In this document: one piece after another, positions 1 to 7,901 of the stretch
How the letters are laid out: each line of letters begins with the position of its first letter
Numbering within the stretch: the stretch's first letter is position 1
Origin: Anaerolinea thermophila
GTDB taxonomy: Bacteria > Chloroflexota > Anaerolineae > Anaerolineales > DRKV01
Direction of reading: 5' to 3'
DNA: 17,116 nt
Assembly (NCBI GenBank): GCA_020722405.1
Contig: DYKW01000020.1
Location: 1-17,116, forward strand
Position numbers and translations under genes: made by a program
The notes under the pieces: model-generated
Databases searched by the model: none
Told to the model about the DNA's origin: nothing
Seen by the model: only the letters and a program-made list of their open reading frames with translations

Positions 1-39
1 ATGAAAAATAATTTTCACCACCAGACATAAAAATCTATT
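1..39. repeat. Terminal dispersed repeat, left copy
   Basis: The first 39 bases nearly match the last 40 bases of the window (17077-17116). The shared core is TTTTCACCACCAGACAT followed by an A-rich stretch and AAAATCTATT. The two copies differ by one indel and about two substitutions and lie in the same orientation. Because they are not identical, this looks like a dispersed repeat at both edges and not an exact circular overlap. No gene is visible here. Confidence 0.7.
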
Positions 40-52
40 TTCAGATCAGATA

Positions 53-92
53 CTATCCAACTATCCAACTATCCGACTACCCGACTACCCGA
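53..92 (+). repeat. Tandem octamer array, five units
   Basis: Five head-to-tail 8-bp units: CTATCCAA, CTATCCAA, CTATCCGA, CTACCCGA, CTACCCGA. The units drift progressively from CTATCCAA to CTACCCGA. The array ends one base before the Shine-Dalgarno of the next gene (AAGGAG at 94-99), so it would lie in that gene's leader or promoter. Unit-number change would move any upstream promoter relative to the gene by 8 bp per unit; that consequence is inference. Confidence 0.85.
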
Positions 93-110
93 CAAGGAGA
101 CTGCCGTTCT

Positions 111-890
111 ATGATTCTTCCTACCGCCGAACCTTTCTACTTTCCCGGTGACCCACAGCACGAGAACCGGCACACCGGTTGTCTGCTCATCCATGGTTTC
201 ACCGGCACCCCCAAGGAGATGCGTCCCCTGGGCGAACGGTTATCCAAACAAGGCTACACCGTGCTGGGCATTCGCCTGGCCGGTCACGCCACCACACCGG
301 ATGACATGCGCCGCTCCACCTGGCGCCATTGGGCGGCCAGCGTAGCAGACGGCTACTATCTGCTACGCGGCCACACCCGCCGCGTGGTGCTCCTTGGGCT
401 TTCTATGGGCGGCGTATTAGCCTTTTACACCGCTGCACGCTTGCCGGTAGCGGGCGTCGTCGCCATGGCCACACCACATCATATGCCGGAAAACTGGCGC
501 CTACGCATCCTCCCCTTGCTGGCATTATTCCACCCCTATGACCTCAAAGGCGCTCCACAATGGGTAGATCAGGAGGCCCTGAAAAGTGTGGTCACTTACC
601 CCGTTACCCCCACCCTTTCTTACGGGGAACTATGGGCACTGCTGGCTGAAATGCGCGCCCACCTGGACAAGGTCACTGTGCCCACCGCCCTGATTTATTC
701 CCGCCAGGACCCCGCTGTCAAGGCCGAAGATGGGCACATGCAAGCCTTTGCCGAGGCATTGCACAATGCCCCAAGCGTGGCACAGCACTGGCTAGAAGGC
801 AGCGGACACATCCTGCCCGCCGATGCCCAACGCGAGACAGTGGCCAAACTGGTGCAAGATTTTCTACAACAACTCAACCAACGCGCATGA
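111..890 (+). CDS. Alpha/beta hydrolase, carboxylesterase (Est30-like)
   Basis: A 259-residue cytoplasmic alpha/beta hydrolase. Visible landmarks are the oxyanion-hole HGFTG at residues 28-32, the nucleophile elbow GLSMGG with Ser98, the acid in SRQDPAV (Asp200), and the catalytic His233 in GSGHIL. Order and spacing match the small carboxylesterase / monoacylglycerol lipase families, in which enzymes hydrolyse short to medium acyl esters; the real substrate cannot be read from sequence. The length is normal for Est30-type enzymes. There is no signal peptide. The ATG at 111 is preceded by AAGGAG at 94-99, a long but usable spacing of 11 nt. The stop overlaps the start of the MFS gene (ATGA at 887-890), so the two are translationally coupled. 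Linkage to a transporter suggests handling of an imported or exported ester, which is inference. Confidence 0.9.
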   Translation: MILPTAEPFYFPGDPQHENRHTGCLLIHGFTGTPKEMRPLGERLSKQGYTVLGIRLAGHATTPDDMRRSTWRHWAASVADGYYLLRGHTRRVVLLGLSMGGVLAFYTAARLPVAGVVAMATPHHMPENWRLRILPLLALFHPYDLKGAPQWVDQEALKSVVTYPVTPTLSYGELWALLAEMRAHLDKVTVPTALIYSRQDPAVKAEDGHMQAFAEALHNAPSVAQHWLEGSGHILPADAQRETVAKLVQDFLQQLNQRA

Positions 891-2020
891 CACGTGATCT
901 CATTCTATTGGCCGCAGCGCTGTTCACCTGGGGTGTCGGCGAGGGCATGTTTTTTCTCTTCCAGCCGCTCTACCTGCAAGACTTGGGCGCCAATCCACAA
1001 ATGATTGGCAACATCCTGGGGGCAGTTGGCATTGCCATGACGGTCGCGCACCTACCCGCCGGCTACCTGGCCGACCGCATCGGGCGTCGTCCACTGCTCT
1101 ACCTGGCCTGGGGGTTGGGCACACTGGCCACCTGGGTGATGGCGCTGGCGCCCTCCCTGCCGTGGTTTACCGTCGGCACAGTGCTCTATGGGCTGACCAG
1201 TTTCGTCATGGTGCCGATGTACAGTTACATCACCGCGGCCCGCGGCAAACTGTCCATCGGGCGCGCCATCACATTGATGACAGCAGCCTTCAGCCTGGGA
1301 TCGGTCATTGGCCCCATCATTGGGGGGCAGATTGGGGAAAAAATCGGGCTCCACCGGACCTTTTTGGTGGCCGCGTTCATTTTTATTTTCTCCACCCTGA
1401 TAGTGCTCAGCATCCGCGCGCAACCCGTAGAGGAAACCGCGACCCAAAAGGACGGCAACGCCCTGAGGACCGTGCTCACCCCACGTTACCTGCGCTACCT
1501 GGCGTTGATTTTCGTGGTTATGTTCGCACTATACCTGCCGCAGCCGCTCTCCCAAAATTACCTGCAAGATGTGCACCATCTGGGGCCTGCCCAAATCGGC
1601 GGCGTGATTGCCATGCGCAACCTTGGCGTAGTGGTGTTCAACTTGCTGCTGGGGCAAATCAACGCCCGCGTAGGGTTTCTCCTGGCACAAGGCGCAATGG
1701 CACTTTTCGGGTTGGCACTATGGCAAGGCACCAGTTTACCCTGGTACATGGGTGCCTACTTCCTGATGGGCAGTTACCAAACCGCCCGCAGCCTGGCCAG
1801 CGCGCAGGCACGCCCCTTGGTATCCCCGGAAGTTATGGGCATAGCCTACGGATTTGTCGAAACGGCGGCCTCGCTGGCAATCATCCTTGCGCCGCCATTG
1901 GCCGGGTACTTGTATGCGCGCGATCCTGTCTCGATTTACCCCATCGGGTTGGTCGCTATCCTGGTCGGATTGCTGCTCACAGTATTTTTCTCCCCCGTGC
2001 GCAACAAAGACGTCATCTAG
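887..2020 (+). CDS. MFS transporter
   Basis: A 377-residue, very hydrophobic inner-membrane protein with a major facilitator superfamily pattern. The signature loop after helix 2 is clear (GYLADRIGRRP, residues 59-69). A polar central loop (about residues 175-195, Q/E/K-rich) separates two six-helix halves, so about 12 membrane segments are expected. The length is slightly short for the family, with little N- or C-terminal extension. It resembles sugar or drug efflux-type MFS proteins, but no substrate can be assigned. Its ATG overlaps the hydrolase stop by 4 bp, implying one bicistronic mRNA. No clear terminator follows the stop; the 208-bp gap downstream holds repeats and a long palindrome that could stop transcription. 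Confidence 0.9.
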   Translation: MTRDLILLAAALFTWGVGEGMFFLFQPLYLQDLGANPQMIGNILGAVGIAMTVAHLPAGYLADRIGRRPLLYLAWGLGTLATWVMALAPSLPWFTVGTVLYGLTSFVMVPMYSYITAARGKLSIGRAITLMTAAFSLGSVIGPIIGGQIGEKIGLHRTFLVAAFIFIFSTLIVLSIRAQPVEETATQKDGNALRTVLTPRYLRYLALIFVVMFALYLPQPLSQNYLQDVHHLGPAQIGGVIAMRNLGVVVFNLLLGQINARVGFLLAQGAMALFGLALWQGTSLPWYMGAYFLMGSYQTARSLASAQARPLVSPEVMGIAYGFVETAASLAIILAPPLAGYLYARDPVSIYPIGLVAILVGLLLTVFFSPVRNKDVI

Positions 2021-2103
2021 GAGTTCGTCTACACACACCTTTCCCGATTGGTTGATGCCTCGGCGTTAAATTTGGTTCATCAAAGATGGGTGTGGTGCGC
2101 CGT

Positions 2104-2140
2104 CAGGTGTAGGGCGGAATTGAATTCCGCCCTACACCTG
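2104..2140. repeat. Perfect 37-nt palindrome, GTAGGGCGGAATT family
   Basis: Eighteen base pairs pair perfectly around a single central G at 2122. The half-site reads CAGGTGTAGGGCGGAATT. A second copy of the core GTAGGGCGGAATT / AATTCCGCCCTAC stands at 5605-5630. As RNA it would form a very stable hairpin downstream of the MFS gene, without a following T-run, so it might stabilise the 3' end of the mRNA. It looks like a REP-type dispersed palindrome. Confidence 0.9.
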
Positions 2141-2142
2141 CG

Positions 2143-2158
2143 CCTTAGCGACTTTGCG
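2143..2158 (-). repeat. Period-8 repeat, two units (CGCNAAGN)
   Basis: On the minus strand the units read CGCAAAGT and CGCTAAGG, preceded by TTTAA. The same unit and the same TTAA lead-in recur at 16561-16584 and 16854-16877, and a CAC-variant occurs at 14153-14208. This copy directly abuts the palindrome at 2104-2140. Confidence 0.65.
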
Positions 2159-2228
2159 TTAAATTTGCCACACCAAGATGCAAAATCTCTAATGAGACAC
2201 ATCAAGATTCACCTGGAGACTTACACCT

Positions 2229-3221
2229 ATGGAAAACTTCTTGGGAATCAGTATAGTTCTATTTTTGCAACACTTGGGGGAGGGATTGCGCCCCTTGATG
2301 TCGTTCTTCACTTTTCTGGGTACCGAAGAGTTCATCCTGCTGTTCGTGCCTGCGCTCTACTGGTGCGTAGACGCAGCCCTGGGGTTACGGCTGGGCGTGC
2401 TGTTGTTTGTGGGCAGCGTACTGGGGGACGTCGTCAAAATCTTGTTGCATAGTCCGCGCCCCTTTTGGGTTTCCACCCAGGTACAGGCCTGGAGCGTGGA
2501 ATCATCTTTCGGGCTTCCTTCGCTGCACGCGCAAAATGCGGCCGTTCTGTGGGGCACGCTGGGCCTCACCCTGCGGCGCGCCTGGGGATGGGTGCTGATG
2601 GGACTGCTGATCTTCTTGGTTAGCATCTCACGGCTGTACCTAGGGGTACACTTTCCACAGGATGTTCTGCTGGGCTGGGTGTTGGGCGCGCTGCTGCTCT
2701 TTCTGGCCTCCGCTGGGCAGCCGGCCTTCGAGCGCTTTATGCGCCTTCCCCAATGGAAGCGTATGCTGGCTGCCGGTTTATTTTCGCTGGGGTTGGTCGT
2801 ACTCGGTGCAGCCAGCAGCATGTACACTGCTGCCACCTGGCCGGTACCCTCGGGCTGGTTGAAAACGTTCGCCCAAAACGCCCCCGGTGCCGACTTCAAC
2901 CCGCTGGATGTGCGTATTTTCTTTAGTTTGGGCGGTGCGTTGTTTGGACTATCCATGGGGGGCTTGTGGCTACACGAACGCGGCGGCTTCTCTCCAGAGG
3001 GCGGCCTGCGGCTACGCGCACAACGTTACTTGTTGGGTATTGCGGTCACTGTAGCGTTATGGGCCGGGCTAAAAGCGGTTTTCCCCGATGGCGCGTTGCT
3101 CATCGACATGCTCTTCCGCAGCCTGCGCTATGCGCTGGTGGGGGGCTGGGTGGCAGCCGGCGCGCCGCTGGTCTTCTTGCGGCTAGGCTGGGCAAGCCCC
3201 AGGGGGGAGAAAAACCTTTAG
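2229..3221 (+). CDS. PAP2-family membrane phosphatase
   Basis: A 330-residue integral membrane protein with the three-part phosphatidic acid phosphatase type 2 (PAP2) signature. Motif 1 is KILLHSPRP (Lys70, Arg77, Pro78), motif 2 is the loop LPSLHA (Ser98, His100), and motif 3 is SRLYLGVHFPQD (Ser134, Arg135, His141, Asp145). Motif 2 has Leu where PSGH-type members have Gly. Family members dephosphorylate lipid phosphates such as phosphatidate or undecaprenyl diphosphate at the outer face of the membrane. The PAP2 core fills the first ~160 residues. The remaining ~170 residues add about four to five further hydrophobic segments of no recognised function, so the protein is longer than a minimal PAP2. 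The ATG at 2229 has GGAG 10 nt upstream. It is monocistronic, with a terminator at 3231. Confidence 0.9.
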   Translation: MENFLGISIVLFLQHLGEGLRPLMSFFTFLGTEEFILLFVPALYWCVDAALGLRLGVLLFVGSVLGDVVKILLHSPRPFWVSTQVQAWSVESSFGLPSLHAQNAAVLWGTLGLTLRRAWGWVLMGLLIFLVSISRLYLGVHFPQDVLLGWVLGALLLFLASAGQPAFERFMRLPQWKRMLAAGLFSLGLVVLGAASSMYTAATWPVPSGWLKTFAQNAPGADFNPLDVRIFFSLGGALFGLSMGGLWLHERGGFSPEGGLRLRAQRYLLGIAVTVALWAGLKAVFPDGALLIDMLFRSLRYALVGGWVAAGAPLVFLRLGWASPRGEKNL

Positions 3222-3230
3222 GTAACGCGC

Positions 3231-3281
3231 GCCCCCCACAGGTCCCCGCGGGAACCCAGGGGGGCTGAAAGTCTTATTTTA
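3231..3281 (+). terminator. Terminator after the PAP2 gene
   Basis: GCCCCCC (3231-3237) pairs with GGGGGGC (3259-3265), and part of the intervening sequence can pair again (TCCC with GGGA). A T-rich tail, CTTATTTTA, follows. It begins 9 nt after the PAP2 stop and runs to the stop of the convergent EEP gene. Confidence 0.6.
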
Positions 3282-5246
3282 GGGCACGATATCTACCATC
3301 AATGGCAAGTGGTCAGAAACATCCACCGAGAGCACTTGCCGCCGGGAAACGGTCAGGTTTGGAGAGGCAAAAACGAAGTCCAACGTCCGCTGCACACTAT
3401 TCGAATACCAGGTATAAGCAGGCAATTGCGTTCCCCAGGCGTTCTGAAAGCCCGCATCCCGTAAGACCTGCCGCGGGAGGGGTGATTCAGTGTTGAAATC
3501 GCCTCCAATGACCATACGAGGCAGCAGATCCGTATGGGTTTTTAGGTAGGTTTCCACTGAGGCCACCCGTCGCATATCCATCGCGGCAGACACTCCCCAA
3601 TCCAGGTGCATGGTCGTGATGTAGAGAAGACCGTTGGCCGTTTCAATCGCACCGGTCAAAAAGCCACCAGGGGAGAAGGGCCAGCGGCTGTTACGCGTGG
3701 CATCTACCAGGCGCAAAGGGTAACGGCTCAAAATGGCGTTGCCGCTCAAATCACCCACATCCGGCCCGTAGATGAATTGCCACCCCAAACGGTGTGCCAG
3801 CCATAAGGGCACATCATACCCGCCATTAGGCCACTCCCGGCTAGCTTCATTGAGCGCCAGGACATCGACTTTGTGGGTTTGCACTAGTTCCGCCACGTGT
3901 GCCAGAGCCACTTCACCGCTGGAATCCATCCCTTGATGGACGTTCAGGTACATTATCCGCACTTGGGTTGGCAAATCTGTAGGCACAAAGGCTTGGGTGG
4001 GCTGCCAGCCCAGCCAAAACGTCACAAGGAAGGCCACCAGAAGAAACCCCAAAAGCGATACGGCCGGTAAACGCACATAAGGGGTCGTTTTTTCTATTGG
4101 GTTTGGGAAATGCCATAAGCCATCCTTCCAGGTGACCCACAAGAGCAGCCCGGCCGGAAGAAGCATCAGCCAAGTGGCGCCCCCGAAAAGCACGTATAGA
4201 TTGAACAACAGCATGTACACAAAAGCACCTTGCAAATTGCTCAGATGCACAGGGGTTTCAATTTCATCCATCCGTTTCAGTACCAGGTTGATGTGCAAAG
4301 CCAGGCCAATTTGGACAGCAAGGATGGCGCAAGCAAACCACATACCACGTCCCCAGGGCAAAATCAGGAAACTACTTGCCAGCAAGACATCGCTCATTCG
4401 TAACCACAATGGATAACGGCGCGGATAACGGTACTGTAGCCACAAAACGGCAATGACACTCAGGATATTTGCTCCTGCTAACCACTGTAAACTGGATCGC
4501 ATCGTCCAACCAACGCTCATCTGAAACAATCCCAGGTGATGGGTTAGATTTTGCATCAGAAAAACGGCCAGCCACAGTTGCCCTAACGACAGCGGATGAA
4601 GCGGGCGGTGGCGATAGATGGCTGCCGTGCGGTACCACAACCAGGCAACAACAATCTGAACAAGAGCCATACTTGCGGCAATCAGCGTAGCAACCGTCCC
4701 TGGCTGCCAGTTCAGGTCTAGCGTCCAGAACGCAGCCCGCCAAAGGATGTCTATCAAAAAGCCGAGCAATAGGCCCAGGGTTAGGGAGAGTCCCGCCGCC
4801 CGTCCCTGACCGCGATATAAGGAAATCATCAAAGGAAAGAAAAGGAAGGCCAGAGAAACAGCGAGCGCACTCCACAGAAAATCTCCGAGTGGTGCGCTCA
4901 CAACTTGCTGGGCAATGCGTATCCCAGAGAGGACAAGGGCAATCGAGAAAACCACAGTTCGCAATTTCGAGACCGGTAATGTCAACAAATGGGCAAAAGT
5001 CGCCTGGGGCAGGCCCACCCAAACGATCAATATCCCGATAAACACAAGCCCAAAGCCAGCAGCCAGCACCCAAAACTGGTTTTGTAATGTTAATTGTGCA
5101 GGCGCTACCCAGACAAGGCGTACCAGGCTAATAGCAACCAGGCGTTGTACAAAAACCCGAAAAGCCTGGTTTCCTTGTGCAACGACTAATGCCCACAAGA
5201 GTACGCTTGATAACCATGCCAGGCGGCGAAAGAAGTGTATTTTCAA
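3279..5246 (-). CDS. Polytopic membrane protein fused to EEP-family hydrolase
   Basis: A 655-residue protein with two parts. Residues 1 to ~420 are strongly hydrophobic, with roughly ten or more membrane segments and no recognised family. Residues ~430-655 form an endonuclease/exonuclease/phosphatase (EEP, DNase I-like) domain: LNVHQG (Asn435), ALNE (metal ligand Glu467), GNAILSRYPL, MHLD (His547), GGDFNTE (Asp583, Asn585), LDFVF (Asp623) and SDHLPL (Asp645, His646). All expected catalytic positions are present, so an active phosphodiesterase or lipid/nucleotide phosphatase is likely; the substrate is unknown. The only plausible start is TTG at 5246. An in-frame TAA lies 30 nt upstream with no ATG or GTG between, and a weak GAGG sits 11 nt before the TTG. 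It converges on the PAP2 gene; both could act on membrane phospho-compounds, which is inference. Confidence 0.85.
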   Translation of the reverse strand: MKIHFFRRLAWLSSVLLWALVVAQGNQAFRVFVQRLVAISLVRLVWVAPAQLTLQNQFWVLAAGFGLVFIGILIVWVGLPQATFAHLLTLPVSKLRTVVFSIALVLSGIRIAQQVVSAPLGDFLWSALAVSLAFLFFPLMISLYRGQGRAAGLSLTLGLLLGFLIDILWRAAFWTLDLNWQPGTVATLIAASMALVQIVVAWLWYRTAAIYRHRPLHPLSLGQLWLAVFLMQNLTHHLGLFQMSVGWTMRSSLQWLAGANILSVIAVLWLQYRYPRRYPLWLRMSDVLLASSFLILPWGRGMWFACAILAVQIGLALHINLVLKRMDEIETPVHLSNLQGAFVYMLLFNLYVLFGGATWLMLLPAGLLLWVTWKDGLWHFPNPIEKTTPYVRLPAVSLLGFLLVAFLVTFWLGWQPTQAFVPTDLPTQVRIMYLNVHQGMDSSGEVALAHVAELVQTHKVDVLALNEASREWPNGGYDVPLWLAHRLGWQFIYGPDVGDLSGNAILSRYPLRLVDATRNSRWPFSPGGFLTGAIETANGLLYITTMHLDWGVSAAMDMRRVASVETYLKTHTDLLPRMVIGGDFNTESPLPRQVLRDAGFQNAWGTQLPAYTWYSNSVQRTLDFVFASPNLTVSRRQVLSVDVSDHLPLMVDIVP

Positions 5247-5300
5247 GAAAAGGAAAACCTCACAACCAATAAGACTTTAAGTTCGCAACAACGATATACC

Positions 5301-5321
5301 GTATCATCTCAGTAAATTGAG
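5301..5321 (+). repeat. GTATCATCTC repeat with internal inverted CTCA/TTGAG
   Basis: GTATCATCTCAGTAAATTGA closely matches the copy at 14114 (GTATCATCTCAATAACTTGA). Both contain a small inverted repeat, CTCA..TTGAG. Shorter copies begin at 16520 and 16946. This one lies 55 nt upstream of the EEP start, in opposite orientation to the gene. Confidence 0.7.
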
Positions 5322-5495
5322 GCGGCCTGCCAATTGTCGGAGTAGAATTCCATCGTGGGGACAACGGTTTCCAGCCCGGCTCCTGGGAGCGCCGGATCCC
5401 CAGTCCGGCGGTTGCTGCCGAGACAGTGCTGGGCGCGCCCAAGCACGCCCAGCGGAGATGGTATCTCCTATTTTTGAAATGATGCAACATACCAA

Positions 5496-5527
5496 AGGAG
5501 CGAACCATAAGATTGCGGTTCGCTCCT
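5496..5527 (-). terminator. Possible terminator downstream of the EF-G-like gene
   Basis: An 11-bp perfect stem, AGGAGCGAACC (5496-5506) with GGTTCGCTCCT (5517-5527), with a 10-nt loop. On the minus strand it is followed by a short TTTGG tail, so it could end the EF-G-like transcript about 140 nt after its stop. The weak T-run leaves room for another role, such as a leader hairpin of the EEP gene. Confidence 0.45.
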
Positions 5528-5604
5528 CATGAGCCATCAAAGACAGATATTTATTCGGCTCTTTGGGATTTTCCGTGATGTGTCCTCATATCTGGCACTA
5601 CGCC

Positions 5605-5630
5605 GTAGGGCGGAATTAATTCCGCCCTAC
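5605..5630. repeat. Palindrome, GTAGGGCGGAATT family, second copy
   Basis: Thirteen perfect base pairs with no spacer: GTAGGGCGGAATT joined to AATTCCGCCCTAC. It has the same core as the 37-nt palindrome at 2104-2140, which has one extra central base and five more flanking pairs. It sits 38 nt downstream of the EF-G-like stop codon. Confidence 0.85.
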
Positions 5631-5667
5631 ATCTGGCGGCGCGCCACGCCAATTCCCAATGAACCAT

Positions 5668-7731
5668 TTATTCTTCTGCCTGTTCCTTCTTTCGGGCATC
5701 AATCACCTCTTGGGCAATGTGCGCCGGCACACGTTCATAGTGCGAGAATTCCATAGCAAAGACGCCGCGCCCACCGGTGATAGACCGCAGGTCGGTGGTG
5801 TAGCGCTGAATTTCTGCTAACGGTACTTGAGCGGTTACGACTGAACGTCCTTTTTCGGTATTCATACCCTGGACGCGAGCCCGGCGGGTATTCAAGTCAC
5901 CCAGTACATCGCCCATATTCTCTTCCGGCACGGTAATATGCACGTTATAAATCGGCTCCATCAACACCGGAGCCCCTTCTCGGAAAGCCGCTTTGAAGGC
6001 TTCACGGCCGGCAACTTCAAAGGCTACCGGTTTAGAATCTACCGGATGCTCTTTGCCATCATACACGGCTACTTTGACATTGACTACCGGATAACCCGCG
6101 ATAACGCCTGTCTTACGGACATTCTGGATGCCCTTTTCTATCGATGGCTGGAAACTGGACGAAACTGAACCACCGAAAACTTCCCAGACAAATTCATAAT
6201 CGCTATCCGGGTTTGGTTCCAAGCGCATGTGTACTTCGGCAAATTGGCCCGCACCACCGGTTTGTTTCTTGTGACGATATTGCGCAGATGCCACCTTGGT
6301 AATGGCCTCTTGATACGGCACTTTGGGCAAGTCGGTAAGCAACGCCGTTTGGAATTTTTTCTCTGCCTTGCGGATTGCAACATCAATGTGCTGGTCGCCC
6401 ATGCCTTGGAGAATGGTCTGGTTGGTACTGTGTTCCTGATACCAGGAGAGGGTCATGTCTTCTTCAGACAGGCGGGTAAGTGTGAGTGAGATCTTAGCAG
6501 CGTCGGATTGTGATTTGGGGAATACCGCCACCCGATAGAGTGCAGTAGGATATTCCGGCACCGGCAAGGTCAAAGGATGTCCCTTATCACATAAGGTATC
6601 GCCGGTGGCTGTTTCGCTCAATTTGGGAACCGAGGCAATATCGCCGGCGTGAACGGTTTTTACATTCATTTGCTCTTTACCGCGCAACACGCTTACAGTG
6701 CCAAACCGTTCTTCGACACCTTTGCTCTGATTCCACAAACGAGTATCAGAATGCACCGTGCCAGAATAAACACGGAAGTAGGTAATTCTGCCGACAAAGG
6801 GATCTGCTGTCGTTTTCCAAACGTATACAGCCAGCGGCCCATTGTCATCGGCCGGCAACGTTTCTTCGCCTTGCGCTCCCGAAGCAACAACTTGAGGAGC
6901 ATCTACGGGGGAGGGGGCCAATGCTAATAGCCCATCCAACAAGGGGATAATGCCAATCTCAGAACCACCGGCAGCCACAAAAACAGGGTGGTAATTCCCT
7001 TGCCAGACGACACTCTTCAACCCTTGGAAAATTTCTTCGGGTGAGAGTTCTTCGCCATCCAGATATTTCATGAGCAGTTCGTCATCCCCTTCAGCAGCAG
7101 CCTCGATCAACTGCATGCGGGCTTCTTCGGCAGCCTCCGCCATATCTGCCGGGATATCTACTGCTTCCGTGCCCACACCTTTATAGGCCTTCATGGTGAG
7201 CAGGTCAATAACACCTTGAAAACCGGACTGCTCTCCCCATGGCAGCTGTAACAACAATGGGCGTACCTCAGGTAAAGTCTGAATGGCTTCCAATGCCTGT
7301 TGGAAGCGGGCATTTTCCCGATCCATTTTGTTAATCAAGAAGAAAATCGGCAAGTTGAAAACATTGGCATAGTTCCAGGCTACCTCGGTGCCCACTTCGA
7401 TACCCGCCACCACATCTATGGGGATCAATACACTATCAGCCACACGCATCGCCGAAATAACTTCCCCAACAAAATCGGTGTATCCGGGTGTATCCAAGAA
7501 ATTCAGTTTGACATCACGGTACTCTACCGGCATCACTGACGTCGAAAGCGAAAGGCCGCGCCGAACCTCTTCTTCTTCAAAGTCCGACACCGTTGTACCG
7601 TCGTTGATGCTCCCCAAACGGGTAACGGCGCCTGTAGAATGCAAAAATGCTTCAACAAGCAGCGTTTTTCCTGTGCCACTATGGGAGGCCAAAACAATAT
7701 TACGGATGGAGTTTGTTGTATACTCTTTCAT
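5668..7731 (-). CDS. Elongation factor G-like GTPase (EF-G2 type)
   Basis: A 687-residue translational GTPase with full EF-G architecture. The G domain shows P-loop SHSGTGKT (16-23), DTPG (80-83) and NKMD (134-137). Domain IV includes HKKQTGGAGQFAEVHMRLEP, and the C-terminal domain follows. The P-loop lacks the AHIDAGKTT form of canonical EF-G, and switch I reads EEEEVRRGLSLSTS where canonical factors have a form ending RGITI. Those features place it in the EF-G-like EF-G2 group and not with the main translocase. EF-G2 proteins bind and hydrolyse GTP at the ribosome; their precise duty is not settled. It stands alone, with no rpsL, rpsG or tuf neighbours, consistent with a paralogue. Start ATG at 7731 fits the family N-terminus (MKEYTT..IRN); the Shine-Dalgarno is weak (AAGGG, long spacing). 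Confidence 0.9.
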   Translation of the reverse strand: MKEYTTNSIRNIVLASHSGTGKTLLVEAFLHSTGAVTRLGSINDGTTVSDFEEEEVRRGLSLSTSVMPVEYRDVKLNFLDTPGYTDFVGEVISAMRVADSVLIPIDVVAGIEVGTEVAWNYANVFNLPIFFLINKMDRENARFQQALEAIQTLPEVRPLLLQLPWGEQSGFQGVIDLLTMKAYKGVGTEAVDIPADMAEAAEEARMQLIEAAAEGDDELLMKYLDGEELSPEEIFQGLKSVVWQGNYHPVFVAAGGSEIGIIPLLDGLLALAPSPVDAPQVVASGAQGEETLPADDNGPLAVYVWKTTADPFVGRITYFRVYSGTVHSDTRLWNQSKGVEERFGTVSVLRGKEQMNVKTVHAGDIASVPKLSETATGDTLCDKGHPLTLPVPEYPTALYRVAVFPKSQSDAAKISLTLTRLSEEDMTLSWYQEHSTNQTILQGMGDQHIDVAIRKAEKKFQTALLTDLPKVPYQEAITKVASAQYRHKKQTGGAGQFAEVHMRLEPNPDSDYEFVWEVFGGSVSSSFQPSIEKGIQNVRKTGVIAGYPVVNVKVAVYDGKEHPVDSKPVAFEVAGREAFKAAFREGAPVLMEPIYNVHITVPEENMGDVLGDLNTRRARVQGMNTEKGRSVVTAQVPLAEIQRYTTDLRSITGGRGVFAMEFSHYERVPAHIAQEVIDARKKEQAEE

Positions 7732-7857
7732 AGAATAGCAGACCCTTTTTTGTTATGGATATGAAACGCCAGTACTTTCCAATCAAGGATAGGAAACCTT
7801 ATCACAAGGTGTTTTATAGGCCTTACACTAAGAAACACCCGAACACTATACAGATTC

Positions 7858-7885
7858 TTGAACCATCTTGAATAAACACTATAAC
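7858..7885 (+). promoter_or_regulatory. Sigma-70-like promoter for the methyltransferase remnant
   Basis: A -35-like TTGAAC at 7858-7863 and a -10-like TATAAC at 7880-7885 are separated by 16 nt. Transcription would begin about 10 nt before the ATG at 7902, leaving almost no leader. The adjacent inverted repeat GGTGTTT (7808-7814) / AAACACC (7833-7839) could be an operator, but this is speculative. Confidence 0.5.
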
Positions 7886-7901
7886 CAAACAAGACGCGAA
7901 G

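Larger units (their letters stand above)
2063..2167. repeat. 12-bp direct repeats bracketing a palindrome
   Basis: GCGTTAAATTTG occurs at 2063-2074 and again at 2156-2167 in direct orientation. Between them lie the perfect palindrome at 2104-2140 and a short period-8 array. The arrangement resembles an element bracketed by a duplication. The second copy is also the natural end of the period-8 motif, so shared ancestry of repeat ends is an alternative. The rest of the 2021-2228 gap shows no gene. Confidence 0.6.
5247..5667. other. 421-bp repeat- and hairpin-rich intergenic region
   Basis: No convincing gene lies here; open frames at 5304-5540 and 5260-5508 (-) have no family resemblance and run across hairpins. 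The region holds, in order, a GTATCATCTC repeat (5301), hairpin CGCCGGA/TCCGGCG (5390-5396 with 5404-5410), hairpin GCTGGGCG/CGCCCAGC (5428-5435 with 5446-5453), an 11-bp stem (5496-5527) and a GTAGGGCGG palindrome (5605-5630). The EEP gene's promoter should lie here, but no good match to sigma-70 boxes stands out. Confidence 0.7.

Noticed and set aside
1162..2055. 297-residue open frame on the plus strand
   Set aside because: It lies inside the MFS gene in another frame, has no family resemblance and reads as a low-complexity H/R/P-rich shadow.
4372..5073. 233-residue minus-strand open frame
   Set aside because: It is an alternate frame of the EEP membrane protein; the translation is rich in Cys and Arg without motifs, while the EEP frame has clear domains.
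5390..5453. Riboswitch or T-box leader upstream of the EEP gene
   Set aside because: Hairpins are present, but no conserved T-box, specifier or known aptamer sequence could be recognised; they look like dispersed repeats.
5304..5540. Small minus-strand open frames between the EEP and EF-G-like genes
   Set aside because: They run through hairpins and a repeat, lack a good ribosome-binding site and resemble no known protein.
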